This document shows positions 48,337 to 60,027 of a stretch of DNA of 64,000 bases, in pieces; position 1 is the first letter of the stretch; each line of letters opens with the position of its first letter. The position numbers and the translations under genes are program-made. The notes beneath the pieces are model-generated. The model made no database searches and had not been told where the DNA came from. It saw only the letters and a program-made list of their open reading frames with translations. This stretch comes from Erythrophleum ivorense (taxonomy: Eukaryota; Streptophyta; Magnoliopsida; Fabales; Fabaceae), in NCBI GenBank assembly GCA_026724425.1, contig JAIUCV010000400.1, positions 124,001-188,000 of the forward strand, written 5' to 3'.

Positions 48337-51300
48337 GATTCATTAATAGCATTTAAGAAAAAAAATTCAAAGAAGGAATCAAAATGAGCAATTAAAAAAT
48401 TTCCTCCATAAAAAAAGATGAATCTTATAAATGAAATGGAAGTAATTTTCTTTTAAAGTAAAAAAGTGTTAATAAATTGTACATGTATTAAAAACACAAA
48501 AGGGAAAAAAATCAAGATTGAGAGTTCATTTATCATAATACAGTAACTGCCCTTTTGTAGAAATGAAGTTTGTAGTGGGAATTATCTGCAATTAAACCAT
48601 ATCAGTTAGTTCTACTATAAGATTCATCTTGATTTGTAGTCTTTAAGTTGTAAGGAGTCATAAACTTACTACATTTACAATCATAACTAGCAAAATCATA
48701 ACCAACAACAACTAGTTCTGTTATAATTTTTACTTTATAACCTTATCAGTTTATCACTAAATTCGTACAAATTACTTTAAAATTTTAGAGTTGACCTAAT
48801 TTTAAACTTCAATGTAGTAGGATCCAAAAAAAAAAAATCAAATCTCTAACTTAAAACTATTTAAGCATCCTGCTTATGCATTGTTACTATTATCACAAAT
48901 CAGGGGAGTATAAAATTGGAAAAGATTACAATCATTCTGCCTAATTTATCCTCCTTTAGATATGTTCAATACTAGATGTGTAACAAGTCCTAAAATTAGA
49001 ATAGATAAAGGATTAGTTAGGTTATGACTACACACAAACCACAAGAATTCGAAACTTACTTGACCAGAAATTGAACAAAAAATAAAACCATTTCTTTTAG
49101 GTCAATAGGATGCAACAAAGTAGAAAACCATTACACAAGAACAAACTTTGAGAAATTGCAAGGAACAACCTAGAAATAAGGAAGAAATAGAATAATAGGC
49201 CAGCTTTAACCTTGTTTGAGCTCATTGAAAAGAGAAACAAGGAAGAAATCAAAGAAACCTACATGTGTAATGGTAGATTTCCACTATTAATGGTGGTCGG
49301 CGGAGGAAGATGCTTCGATAAGAATTGGTTGAGGACGTGAGCATGAAAGAGGCAAATGTTGTTACAAAGTGAAATGGTTTCATAATGTCTGGAGGGAAGG
49401 AAGATATAACAGGGGCAATATGGTCTTCTAGCTTTCCCCTCTTATGACTTGGAAAGTTTTCCTTTGATTAAGCTGAGGTGATTTTATTTCTCAGTTTCTT
49501 GGAAAGTCTCATGCTAAAGGAAAATGAAGCCAACATACCGAATACAGTTAATGCCTCTTTCTGTTTTCCATCTCCATTTCTTTGTCACTATTTTCCTATG
49601 TACCAAACATGTTCAAATTTCATAGAACTTTTTTTTTATGTTGATTCAATGTGAATTACTTAAAATAAATTCTATTGAATATATGTGATTCATAATTCTC
49701 TGTTTTAAATTTGATAATTTTGATTTAGTTGATAAAACAATTTCTATAAACTGCAAGGGTTTTGAAGGTGGCATTGCACTACCAACTATGCATCAAAATG
49801 ATCTCTTAATATGGTTTAGTTGGGCCATTTCCTGGCACTTAAGTTTGTTAAGTAGGTTAAAAAAATATTTCTTACACAAATCATTTTTGTTTTAAGTTTG
49901 AAAATTATTTCAATGGCAAAAGAAACTAATTTTCTAGTTTTTTGTTTTTTAACAACCCTAACCATGCTATCACAATTCTCCACATGGCAATAAAGCATTT
50001 AAAGAAAAAAAAAGAAAATACTAAACAAACGATTTCAACAATATGAAAGAACAAAGCCTAATTGTTCTACTTTTTCTAATCTAAGTTTTAAAAAATGCAT
50101 TCTTATTAGCTAAAGAAAAGATAATGAAAATAGCTTATTTGCCATTGATGATGGCTAAAGGACATTCTTTTTGCCATAGAAAGAAAAGAAATTAGTTTTG
50201 ATGAATTTTGTGATTTCAAAGAATGTTCTCACTTCACTTAACTTCATATCATTCCTTTAGTACCTTCTCTGGTTTGCATTTTTCCTTAAAGCTTCAAAAG
50301 TGAATGTCCAATATACTGAAGAGAGTTATGAATATCCCTCAAAATAGGAATAAAGGTAAAAGAGTTTGCTAAATTGATGCAACATAGCCTATTGTTGATA
50401 GATTGTTGAAAGTTCTGCAATTAATGTATATGGCTAACAATCACACTTAGAGGGGTGAATAGATATGATATGCAAAAAAGATAAATAATTAAAATTATGA
50501 CATATATAAAAGTAGAGCAGGCTAATATAGAGCAAGTTAATTGAAGGTGAAGTGACTTTTAAGAGACAAAGTGGAGTTTCCTACAAAAGATAAATAAAGT
50601 TAACTTAACAACAATAAATAAAAGGAAGACTTAAAGAGAGGAAAAAACACCACTAAATTTATCTTAATTTAACTCTTAGCTTATGTTTAATGCCTTTAAA
50701 TTTTAAAAGATTTTCTTTTCAATCGATCTTCAAATTACAATAAAGATAGTTTTATACCTACTTACAATCAATATAAGATTTTCAAATTTACCTCAAATTA
50801 ATACAATACTTGAGTTATACAAATTCACTTAAAACTCTTTTCCTTAAGGGTTTTTCACTAACCTTACTCAAAACTCACTTTATAGAATGATATGAGTATA
50901 AATTTAAAATTTTTATCAATAAATGGATTGCAATAAATTTACTATTTCTTTAAAGTTTTTTTTAAGCTATATATAACCAGAAACTAAGTTCAGATAAGAT
51001 GAAAATAATAAATGAAGACTATAATGTAATTCTAGATTTTCTTTGTCAATTTCAATCCATTGTATTTTTCTATTCTTCTCATTGCATTTATATTGGAGTC
51101 TATTAAATCTCTCAATTGGAGAATAACTTTTAAAATAACTATTAAAGGAGAGAGAAATTCTATCATCAGGAAGAAAAGACCTAGAGCCAACTATGAAGGT
51201 CAAGAAGTCACACTTTTGGCTTTATAAGCTTAGCTCTTCTTTGTTGGCCTCTGCAATCATATAACTGGAAGAAAGAAAGAATGATGCTTTGCTTTATTTT

Positions 51301-52289
51301 TTTATTTTTCAATAAATGCTCTATACAAGTTAAGTGAAAAGCCATATTCCATATAATATAATATAAAATCTTTTGCATATACAAGGATATAATGTGCAAA
51401 ATTTTTGCATATATTAAAAAAAAAATTACTTTTAAAAAGAATAAAAATATTTTAATGCTTTTTTGCTCTTTGTACATTTTAGACTTTACTTTCAATTCAA
51501 TAGCTTATTTTGTCTTTTTGTGATAACTAACCCAATTTAAATCAAATGGATATTAGACAAGATTGTTCCATTTAAGTTTTAGGGCTTCCTCATTAATATC
51601 GTTTGCTGCAATGTGACTATAATCCAATAAAGTGACCTATATATTATCATGACAAACTAAACTCAATAAGACTATATAAGAGTATTAAATATTCATTAAT
51701 TATCATTGGTTATATAAAATAAATTTAATAAATTTTGATATAATGACAATAAATAATATTTAAATTTTTTCAACTTAATATTTTTATAAATTTAATTTAA
51801 AATTTCGTTATTATCAAAATAATTTAATCATATTAAAACCTGGGGACTATCAGTTGCTGTTTGCTTGATGCATTACCGATTCTGTATTACCTATATCTAG
51901 AGATTTGGGCTAACTTGTTAGAGCTAGGTTATTAGCTTGTAGTGATACCTTTTGCTGAGTGAAAATGTCAGCAAAAATGGTAGCATTTCTTATTGCCATG
52001 CCATGTTATTCTGTGTAAGTGGGTTTTAATAGAATCTGAGCTCACATCTACTTTGATGAATTTATCATGGCTTATTTGTTCAACATGGTGGCCGTCTTGG
52101 TGATGTTAAATACGACCTTAGCTTGCATTGCCATATGAAATTTGGGTCTCAAAGTTGTTAAAAAACGGCTGTCTCATTGATAAATTTATCATGATTTAGC
52201 TTTAGTTTTGGAACTCACGGTTTTGTGTAGTTGGAATAATGTTCTGGCTTGATTTCATGATGAAAAATACTGCATTTACCTTGGATTAT

Positions 52290-52530
52290 TCACCTCTTCT
52301 CTACATTTCAATTCCTGCGCAACTTAGGTTCTGTTTTGCATGAAAAAATACCGCACATGCCTATGATTCTACATCAATTTTTTGCATTTAAATCCTGCAC
52401 TGCGTGGGTTCTGTTTTGCATATTAAAATACTGTACATTGTCAAATTTTTGCTCTGTGTTTCTGTGTTGAGTTGCTGTACATTGGGTAATTCTGTTTAGG
52501 TTTGAAAAGTGCCGCATATGTTCATAGTTA
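52290..52530. repeat. Three degenerate tandem copies, unit about 80-95 bp
   Basis: The sequence aggttctgttttgcat followed by aaaata-ccgcacatgcctatgatt recurs as gggttctgttttgcatattaaaatactgtacatt and again, more diverged, as gtaattctgtttaggtttgaaaagtgccgcatatgttcatag. It lies in a less AT-rich patch of otherwise AT-rich intergenic DNA. Confidence 0.5.
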
Positions 52531-55035
52531 TCATTCTGTTTTGGTCATGATGAAAGTGTTGGATGGTGATAACAATTGATTCATGTTGGGAATACTTGCC
52601 TCATAAACTTGAACTTGAACTTGAACTTGCCTTGGTTGAAGCAAAAATGGGTGTACACTGCTGCTTTTCCCTTTCACGGAGCTAGGAAGCTATGCTTGGG
52701 AATTAATTTTCGTAAGAGGTAAGGTCTAAATCTTGACTTTATGTTTTGTGCATTTTGGATGAAATTGTTCTAAATTTGGTGTTATATTTTTTCCTTACGC
52801 ATGCACCTTCACACACATGCCTTTAGCCTGTTTGATTTTATTTTCCTGTTTTAATTCTAGTTGTTAGTTGTGTTAAATTATTTCCCTTTAAAGTAAAAAA
52901 ACTCAAAAATCAACCAATTTAAGGTGCCTCTTTTTAAAACAAAATATTATTATTATTATTATTCAATTTTTATTTCTAATATTACTTTCTTGAGAGTTGT
53001 CATGTGCATAACAGATCACTTTTGTTCAAAATTTAAAAGAGAAAACAAATATAATATTATTTAAAAAAATTTCAGAATATAGAAAAAAAAATAAACAGAG
53101 CAAGAAAATTGAATCAATTCGAATTTCACAAATCAAAACATACCAACTAGCACTAAATGTGTGATATTTGTGCAAATTAAATTGTTTTTATTTTCTTACT
53201 CTTTTCACAAAAAAAAAAAATTAAAAAATATCAATCAAGTGATGTCAATTGTTGACCTCCAATTAAATTACATGAACTTTCATCATTTACATAAGATATG
53301 TAGGTCTTAGATTTTCATTTTAAATTAAGTTCATACTTGTAAATAAATTTTTGTATTTCTTTCTATTTTATTTTATTAATTTCTTTTTTCTTTATTATTT
53401 CATTTATAATAATTGATAAGAGTAACTAAAATAAAATTAAAGTCATATTCATTTTGTACAATTAATTTAGGGTAACTATTTTTATAAATGAGTGTTGTGG
53501 AATCTTAACACATTTTTCACATACAACTGATTTCAAAATTTATATTTGATTTGCAGATAATCATTTTTGATTTTTCTTCAAACAAGTTTTTTTAAAATTT
53601 TATCTTTTATAATTAAAATTTTGATAATAACTCTATTTTTTAAAATTTTATTTTTGAAAATGAAAAAAATTTACGCCTTGCTATCACGTTTCAAGTGTGA
53701 CATAAAAAAAGGTGACTTTATACGATTTTTAAACCATTTTTCGGTAATTCAAGCTCGGTAACTGGAGTAGATGTTACAAGACATTGTTTATGAGAATGTA
53801 GATCAATGTTGCAAAAGTTCACATTGCGTGATCAATGCTGCCTTTTTGTTGTTGATAGTACAACCTTTTCTCTATATTCCTATAGCGCACGATTAAATCT
53901 TGGAATTGATGTTTTAATCTACTCATCATTTATCCGGTCTTGATGTATTATTATTTTATTAGGTTTTGAACTAATGAATCTAAATTGAAAGTAAAAGCTA
54001 ACGTGTTCAAAGAGTAGACATTTAGAAGACCATGGAAAGAGAGAAAAAACGCAAATAATTAATAATGGTTCTCCACTGTTGGTCTCCAAGTCCCAGCCTT
54101 CTGATCTCATATTCTGGGCAGCATTATAGAGTTGTTACACTAACTAATGGAAAATTATATTAAAAAAGAACATTATTGAGTTGAAAAGATAAAGTCAAAT
54201 GTAATTATTTCTATATACAAGAATGAATATATTTCAACGATTAAATTAAAACTAAAAGTTATGAGTTTACTATATAATTATTAAACTTCATATGTAATGC
54301 AATTAGAATATATTAAGCAAAGTCTAAAAAATAATTTACATTTAAAAGATAAATTTAAAAATATTAAATTTGTATCATAAAATCTCTATATTCATCATTA
54401 ATTTTGAGTATTAAGATTTATTTAATGTGTTAAATAGGACGGGACAAGATATGAGCTAGGCAATAAAATTTTCACAAGTTTGGAGATGGGCAAGGATAGA
54501 AAACTCATGCTATGAATACGAAAGGACATGAGTGAAAATAAATCACATGACCAACCCTATTAGACTAATGATAGAGTATTATCTAAAAGGTCTAATATGC
54601 AATATATAGATTTTATATTCATCACTAACTTTGAGTCTTAAGGTTTTTTTTTAAAAAAATACATTTAGTTAATAGGGTAGGAGCATGGAAATATATATGC
54701 AAGACACTTCGTTTAGGGACAAAGCAATGTAAATAACTAGCAAAAGACATGTAGTAAGAAAGAGAAGTAAAACCATCCTTCCAAATGTCTCATCTCTTTC
54801 TCTGTATCATCAGCCACCCAATTCATTCGATCAAGAGAGAAAAAGGACGTAACTTCTCCAAGAGTAAAAAGATTTCTCTAGACATTACTAGCCACATGAC
54901 AGTCATGTAAGACAAAAAAACATGTCTTTTAACTACTCTTATTAGAATCGGATTGGACTGATTAGTTCAATTAGATGATTGATAAATTGATCCCTTATCT
55001 AGTTTGAAAGAAATAAATTGGTCAAAGTTGATCTA

Positions 55036-55187
55036 CCTCCAACAAATAACAAAACTATTGCCATGCAGTGTTGAACCAATGTCCTTACATATGCCAACAT
55101 CTTTTGATTTGCCTCCAACAAATGACAAAACCATCGTCATGCAACATTGAACCAAGGTCCTTACATATGCCAACATCTTTTGATCAA
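55036..55187. repeat. Tandem duplication, period 76 bp
   Basis: Two adjacent copies (55036-55111 and 55112-55187) both begin cctccaacaaat and both end ccttacatatgccaacatcttttgat. They differ at only about a dozen positions, so the duplication is young compared with other repeats in this tract. Confidence 0.85.
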
Positions 55188-57231
55188 TTGTTGGTAGACT
55201 AAAGTTTTATATAAATATAAAACTTTGGTGTGCCATGCGTCTAAGAAGGTTAGTTTGTTAATGTATTAACAAGTTTTATATAAATATAATTATAAAAAGT
55301 CAGATATTGATAATAAATTTTAAATTTTAATATATTAAAATTATATTGAATATAATTTTTAATTAATTAATTATCAATTTAAAATTTAAATTATTCAGTA
55401 ATAACTTGCTGATTATTTTAATATAAGCATTTATTTTTATATTAATATTTTAATGTATAAAATTTTAAAATATATATATATTTAATTGTTATTAATTCAA
55501 CTATAATTAAATTAATAAATTATAAACTAATATCTAATTGATCTGATTTTAAAAATATTATTTTTAACTTAATCCTCTACCCTACTTTCTCCTAGTAGGA
55601 TGGGTAAGAAATTCATTATAATAGCAAGTCATATGGAAACTTTGAAGGGTTGGGTTGCTTATTTTGTAAAACAAAATTTTTTATGAAAATGTGTATAATA
55701 TTATAATTATTATTTATCATTATTTAATAATATCTATCTTTAATTCAAATTAAAGTATAAACACAATTATTTTTTGGTCTACAAAATTATATTTTTGCCT
55801 TTTATTCTCCTTTTTATTTTGCGTATTAAACAAGTTTGAGGAGCCTTAAATTTCCATAAGCAACTCCAAATATTGTCAACGCCAGTGTTCCTAAAGCTTC
55901 CCAATACATTAAACACACTCTCTGCGGAGAACTTGCTAATATAAATCTATATTAATATAATTTTGATTTCTTGATTTCTTTGATCTCAAATTAACTCAAA
56001 AAAAAATTATTTTAAAATATAAATATAAATTATAATACAAAATTTAAAATATATTTGAGAAGCAGTAAGTAATTTAAGTTTTTACTTTTTGTATTGTTTT
56101 TCAAAATGTTTAAAATTAATAAAAATATTAACATTTGTTTTGAGAAAAAATAGATATAAAGATAAAAAAATTAGTAAAAATAATGCTTAAAAAACGTTAA
56201 AAATTTAAAATTTGTCTAAAAAACTAAAGTTATAATTAGTCTATTTAAAAGTTGTCATTGATATTCCTCAAGAAAAAAACCTCTTAGAACATAAAAAATA
56301 AATAAATTATAACTTTCACAAGTATAGATAATAATTTTTGAAAACTTTAATGGCAATTTTTCTTTTAATTTTTAATTTTAACGATTTTTTGACAGGGAAA
56401 TTTTAATTTTTAAAATCATTTAATAAAATTTTTATTAATTTATAATTTTTAAGTATAATTTTTTTATTTTAAAGCATGTGAACCAATTATATAATGCTCG
56501 TATTTCCAACCTTGAATTCAGGGACGCTTTTTTAGTCGGGGCACGCGTTTTAAGGACTCTTGCATACGTGGCATGTCAACAGTGGTGCATCTTGTCTCAC
56601 TTTCTCATAGGTAGTCCTGAGTGAATTAGCCAATAACGCCAAAACCAGACAAGGAGCCATGAAAACATGACGTTCTCAATCGCCTTCCCGACACAATCCT
56701 AATTTTGTACTCCCTTCTTCAGAATTATAATTATAAGACGTTTTTAATTGCTTTACACCTTTCAAAAAGTTAGTTAAAAGCTTATAAAATTACACATTCT
56801 TTTTAAGTCTGTCCTTATTTAATAAGGTGTCTTAATTTCAAATAAATATAAAAATATTATGCATTTTAAATAATTTAAAAAGAATCCTCTACAGTAGTGC
56901 TAGTAAATTAATTGCAGAAGGTCTCAAGTTTACTCTCTCTCATGCAAAAGTCAACACAATGGAAGGGAGAAAGTTATGCCTTTATTTGTTATTCTCTCTC
57001 ATGGCAGAATATTGTATCTGAAAATTCCATTTCCCTTCTTTTTTTATGAAAGATTAGCAGAGGTTAGGATTTAATTTTGGGCTCTTAAATTAATTGAAAA
57101 TCTTATTTAAACATCATTAGAAGAATGACCATCGTTCCCATTAAAGCTTGTAACGCAGAGGTGTGTTGTACTCCTTCCCTTCGAACTTTCCAGTTTTGTT
57201 GGAGCTTCTTCATTGTTTCCTACCACCAGCC

Positions 57232-58701
57232 ATGCCAATGGATATTGATTTGAACTCTCTCATTCCAGATTTTGAAATTCAAGATGAAAGAAATGAGCTC
57301 CCATACCTGAACTTATTAGCAATCGTTGAAGGTGACATGAATGTAGAGACGAAAGTTTTAGAGGCACCAGTTGATGTGAACACGCCAGAAACAGAAATTT
57401 CAGAGGAAGCACGTGCAGTAAACAAAGTCAAACGAGGATTCTTAACTAATGAACAGCGCATTTCCATATCCTAGTTGTTACTCTGTATTGCAGTTAATGG
57501 CAAACAAAGCAAGCGAAACATAGACCTTGTGGCTGGTACATTCTCAATCTCAACTCGTGTGGTACAATGAATCTGGCAACAAACAAAGCACAATGGTGAT
57601 GTGGGTCACAAGAAGACTCGAAATTGTGGCCGCAAGCTCACATTGGATCCCTTTAAAGTCAAGGAAATACCATTGGCACAACGCACCACTCTTCGTTCTT
57701 TTGCAAGTGCTTTGAATGTGAGTCCATAATCACTTTTGAGTTGGTTAAAGTAAGGACTTCTACGTCGTCATACAAATCCCATCAAGCCTTCTTTAACACA
57801 ACAATAGAGGTTAGCTCGTCTAAATTTCTGCTTATCAATGCTTGAACCAAGTAGCATGCTTCATAATCCTCAATTTAATAATATGCACAACATCATACAT
57901 ATTGATGAAAAATGGTTCTTCATGACAAAAAAATCATCAAAGTATTACTTGCTACCAGAGGAGGATGACCCAATGCGATATTGTCAAAGCAAAAATTTCA
58001 TACAGAAGGTCATGTTTCTTGTTGCTACAGCACGTCCCAGGTATGACTCTAACAAAAATGAAATATTTAATGGAAAGACAGGAGTGTTTCCCTTTGTGAC
58101 TAGAGAGCCCGCAAGAAGGAATAGTGCAAATAGAGAAGCTGGCACGATAGTGACAAAGCCTATTACCTCAATCACTAAAGATGTAAGTCGAGCTTGGCTT
58201 ATTGAGAAAGTTCTTCCAGCAATTAAATCAAAATGGCCAGTGAATGAGATAGGTCAGCCTATTTACTTACAACAAGACAATGCACCTTGTCATATTGCTG
58301 TGAATAACATACAGTTTCAGCAAGTTGCTCAACAGGATGGCTTTGATATTAGACTCATGAATCAGCCTCCAAACTCTCCAGATCTTAATATTTTGGATCT
58401 TGGATTTTTTGCTGCCATTCAGTCCATACAATATCAAAAACAATGCAAGACCATTGATGAGTTGATAGTTGCTGTTAAGGATGCATATTATGTTTTTCCA
58501 TCTCAACTATCGAACAATATCTTCTTGACTTTACAATTATGTATGGTTGAGGTAATGAAGGCCAAAGGATCTAATGATTACAAAATTCCACATATTGGAA
58601 AATTACAAATGGCTAGAGAAGGCACACTTCCTACTACGCTCACATGTGATCCTTTGTTAGTACAACAAGTCATTGAACATGTAGGAAGTGGTCATCATTG
58701 A
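57232..58701 (+). pseudogene. Mariner-like DD39D transposase, five premature stops
   Basis: One frame runs from the ATG at 57232 to the stop at 58701 (490 codons) with family-like sequence throughout. It is broken by TAG 57472, TGA 57568, TAA 57727, TAA 57751 and TAG 57805. There is no frameshift: the sequence between the stops still reads as transposase (e.g. LVAGTFSIS, NCGRKLTLDP, KEIPLAQRTTLRS, RRHTNPIKP). The catalytic triad is intact: D225 (HIDEKWF), D349 (QQDNAPCH) and D389 (NILDLGFF), with 39 residues between the last two as in plant mariner-like enzymes. The N terminus has an acidic DIDLNSLIPDFE motif. The five stops fall in the N-terminal DNA-binding half, so the element cannot make a full enzyme. 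Confidence 0.88.
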
Positions 58702-59202
58702 TACTTTTGGTAAGAAATTAAGTTTTCAATATTTCTTTTTTAATCATTTTAGTTATATATAATCTCATAATATAAATTTTTTTTTTCAGGTGTCAATGTA
58801 GAGTACAGAGGAGGATATGATCTTATGATGGATTTTTCTCAGTATTTTAAGTTTCAATTTTATTTCTTTTTCAATAAAATGATGGATATAATCAAATGAT
58901 GGATCTTATTTCTTTTTATGCACTTGAGAGGAAAAAAGAAAAGAAAATGAAGAAAGAGAAAAAGCAACAAAAGAGAAAAACAAAACGCATTGGGTATACT
59001 CATGCACCCATTAGAGTAAACGTGAATAGGGTTGCCTCTACCATGACTGTAATACTATAACCCAAAAACATATATATAGCATATTTGGTTTCAGATCACC
59101 CTAACATATAGAAAAGTCAAAGGCAATACTATAACCAAAAAACAAAGTCGAACGTACAGCATATAAAATCCTCCTACTAAGATAATTCAAACTTATATTA
59201 AC

Positions 59203-59721
59203 TCATCTTCTGTGATTCTTATTACTAGATGAATTCAAATGGCGTAAGAAATAGTCTAACAAACTCCTAACCAATTTCATCCTCTTTATCTCTTTGGGTT
59301 TGTCATCGGAATCGTCTGTTGGCAATTTGTTCAGGTCGAACAATGAAACTTCTGAACTCCGCACTACTTCGATCACGTCTGTAGACTCATGGGTTCTAGA
59401 TGAGTGTTTGACTTGGGCACCAAATTTTTTGAACAATGACTTTGAAAACTTAAATGATACAGGTTTGGAATTAACTTCATCTTCTTCTGGTAAGAGGTTC
59501 AAATCAAACTTATGAGATGCTTCTTCACAGTCGATGGAATCTTCGACCACCAAACCTATACCTATAGCAAAATCTTTAACAGCCAAACCTACACGTTCAG
59601 CAGACTCTTCGACCACCAACCCTTTACCATCAATAGCATCTTCCTCAACCAACAGATCACCATCATCATTCAACGAGTCAGATAACCAGAAAGATGGTGC
59701 AGCTTTGTTGGATTCGGCCAT
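59203..59721 (-). CDS. Intact antisense ORF in the mariner-like element, DLN-motif acidic protein
   Basis: The ATG at 59721 gives 172 residues with no stop. An acidic N-terminal half contains four imperfect 11-12 residue repeats (LLVEEDAIDGK, GLVVEESAERV, GLAVKDFAIGI, GLVVEDSIDCEE). Two EAR-like DLN motifs follow, FDLNLLPEED and FDLNKLPTDD, and the C terminus is basic. No catalytic domain is visible. EAR motifs of the DLNxxP type recruit TOPLESS corepressors in plant proteins (established); the exact spacing here (DLNLLP, DLNKLP) fits. Plant mariner-like transposases often carry DLN-rich acidic N termini, as this element's own ORF does, so this may be a duplicated and diverged transposase N terminus. 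It is tail-to-tail with the transposase. Whether it is expressed is unknown. Confidence 0.5.
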   Translation of the reverse strand: MAESNKAAPSFWLSDSLNDDGDLLVEEDAIDGKGLVVEESAERVGLAVKDFAIGIGLVVEDSIDCEEASHKFDLNLLPEEDEVNSKPVSFKFSKSLFKKFGAQVKHSSRTHESTDVIEVVRSSEVSLFDLNKLPTDDSDDKPKEIKRMKLVRSLLDYFLRHLNSSSNKNHRR

Positions 59722-60027
59722 GGTGAACACTCTTTGACAGTTTAGAGTACCTCAACGAAACCTAAAGTGAAGCTTTTATGGCTAGTTTAGTGGCTTCGAT
59801 AACCACATAGTATCTCTCTATGTTACCAAAACGTCTTAAGGGTGTGAGTAGTAATATTCAATGCATGGGAAATACTGAAGCGTCTGAAGGGTTTATAGTT
59901 TGTTTATTCAATAAGGTCATTTTTGGAAAAAAAGTGATTAATTACACATTGAAAATCTAAAAGTGCCTTATATTTCTGAACATCCAATTTAAAAAATAGT
60001 GCCTTATAATTCTAAACGGAGGGAGTA

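Larger units (their letters stand above)
39603..56707. other. Gene-poor AT-rich tract of 17 kb
   Basis: No intact gene is supported. It contains several families of old local repeats (39740-40990, 42330-42750, 52290-52530, 55036-55187), a possible MITE with GA-rich ends (47426-47860), and a few exon-like or peptide-like scraps at 43860-44463 (-), 46742-46810 (+) and 48252-48336 (-). The rest is AT-rich sequence without visible structure. The stretch 51840-52720 is less AT-rich but has no ORF above 60 codons. Confidence 0.55.
56710..60025 (+). mobile_element. Mariner-like element, 3316 bp, with both ends
   Basis: The left end ctcccttcttcagaattata and the reverse-complemented right end ctccctccgtttagaattata form the terminal repeat. 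CTCCCTCCGT-type ends are typical of plant Tc1/mariner (Stowaway-related) elements. TA dinucleotides flank both sides (56708-56709 and 60026-60027), the expected target duplication. Inside are a decayed DD39D transposase on the plus strand and an intact 172-codon ORF on the minus strand. The length is within the usual range for plant mariner-like elements. Confidence 0.9.

Noticed and set aside
57232..57474. A separate short gene ahead of the transposase
   Set aside because: It is in the same frame as the transposase and is simply the part before the first premature stop.
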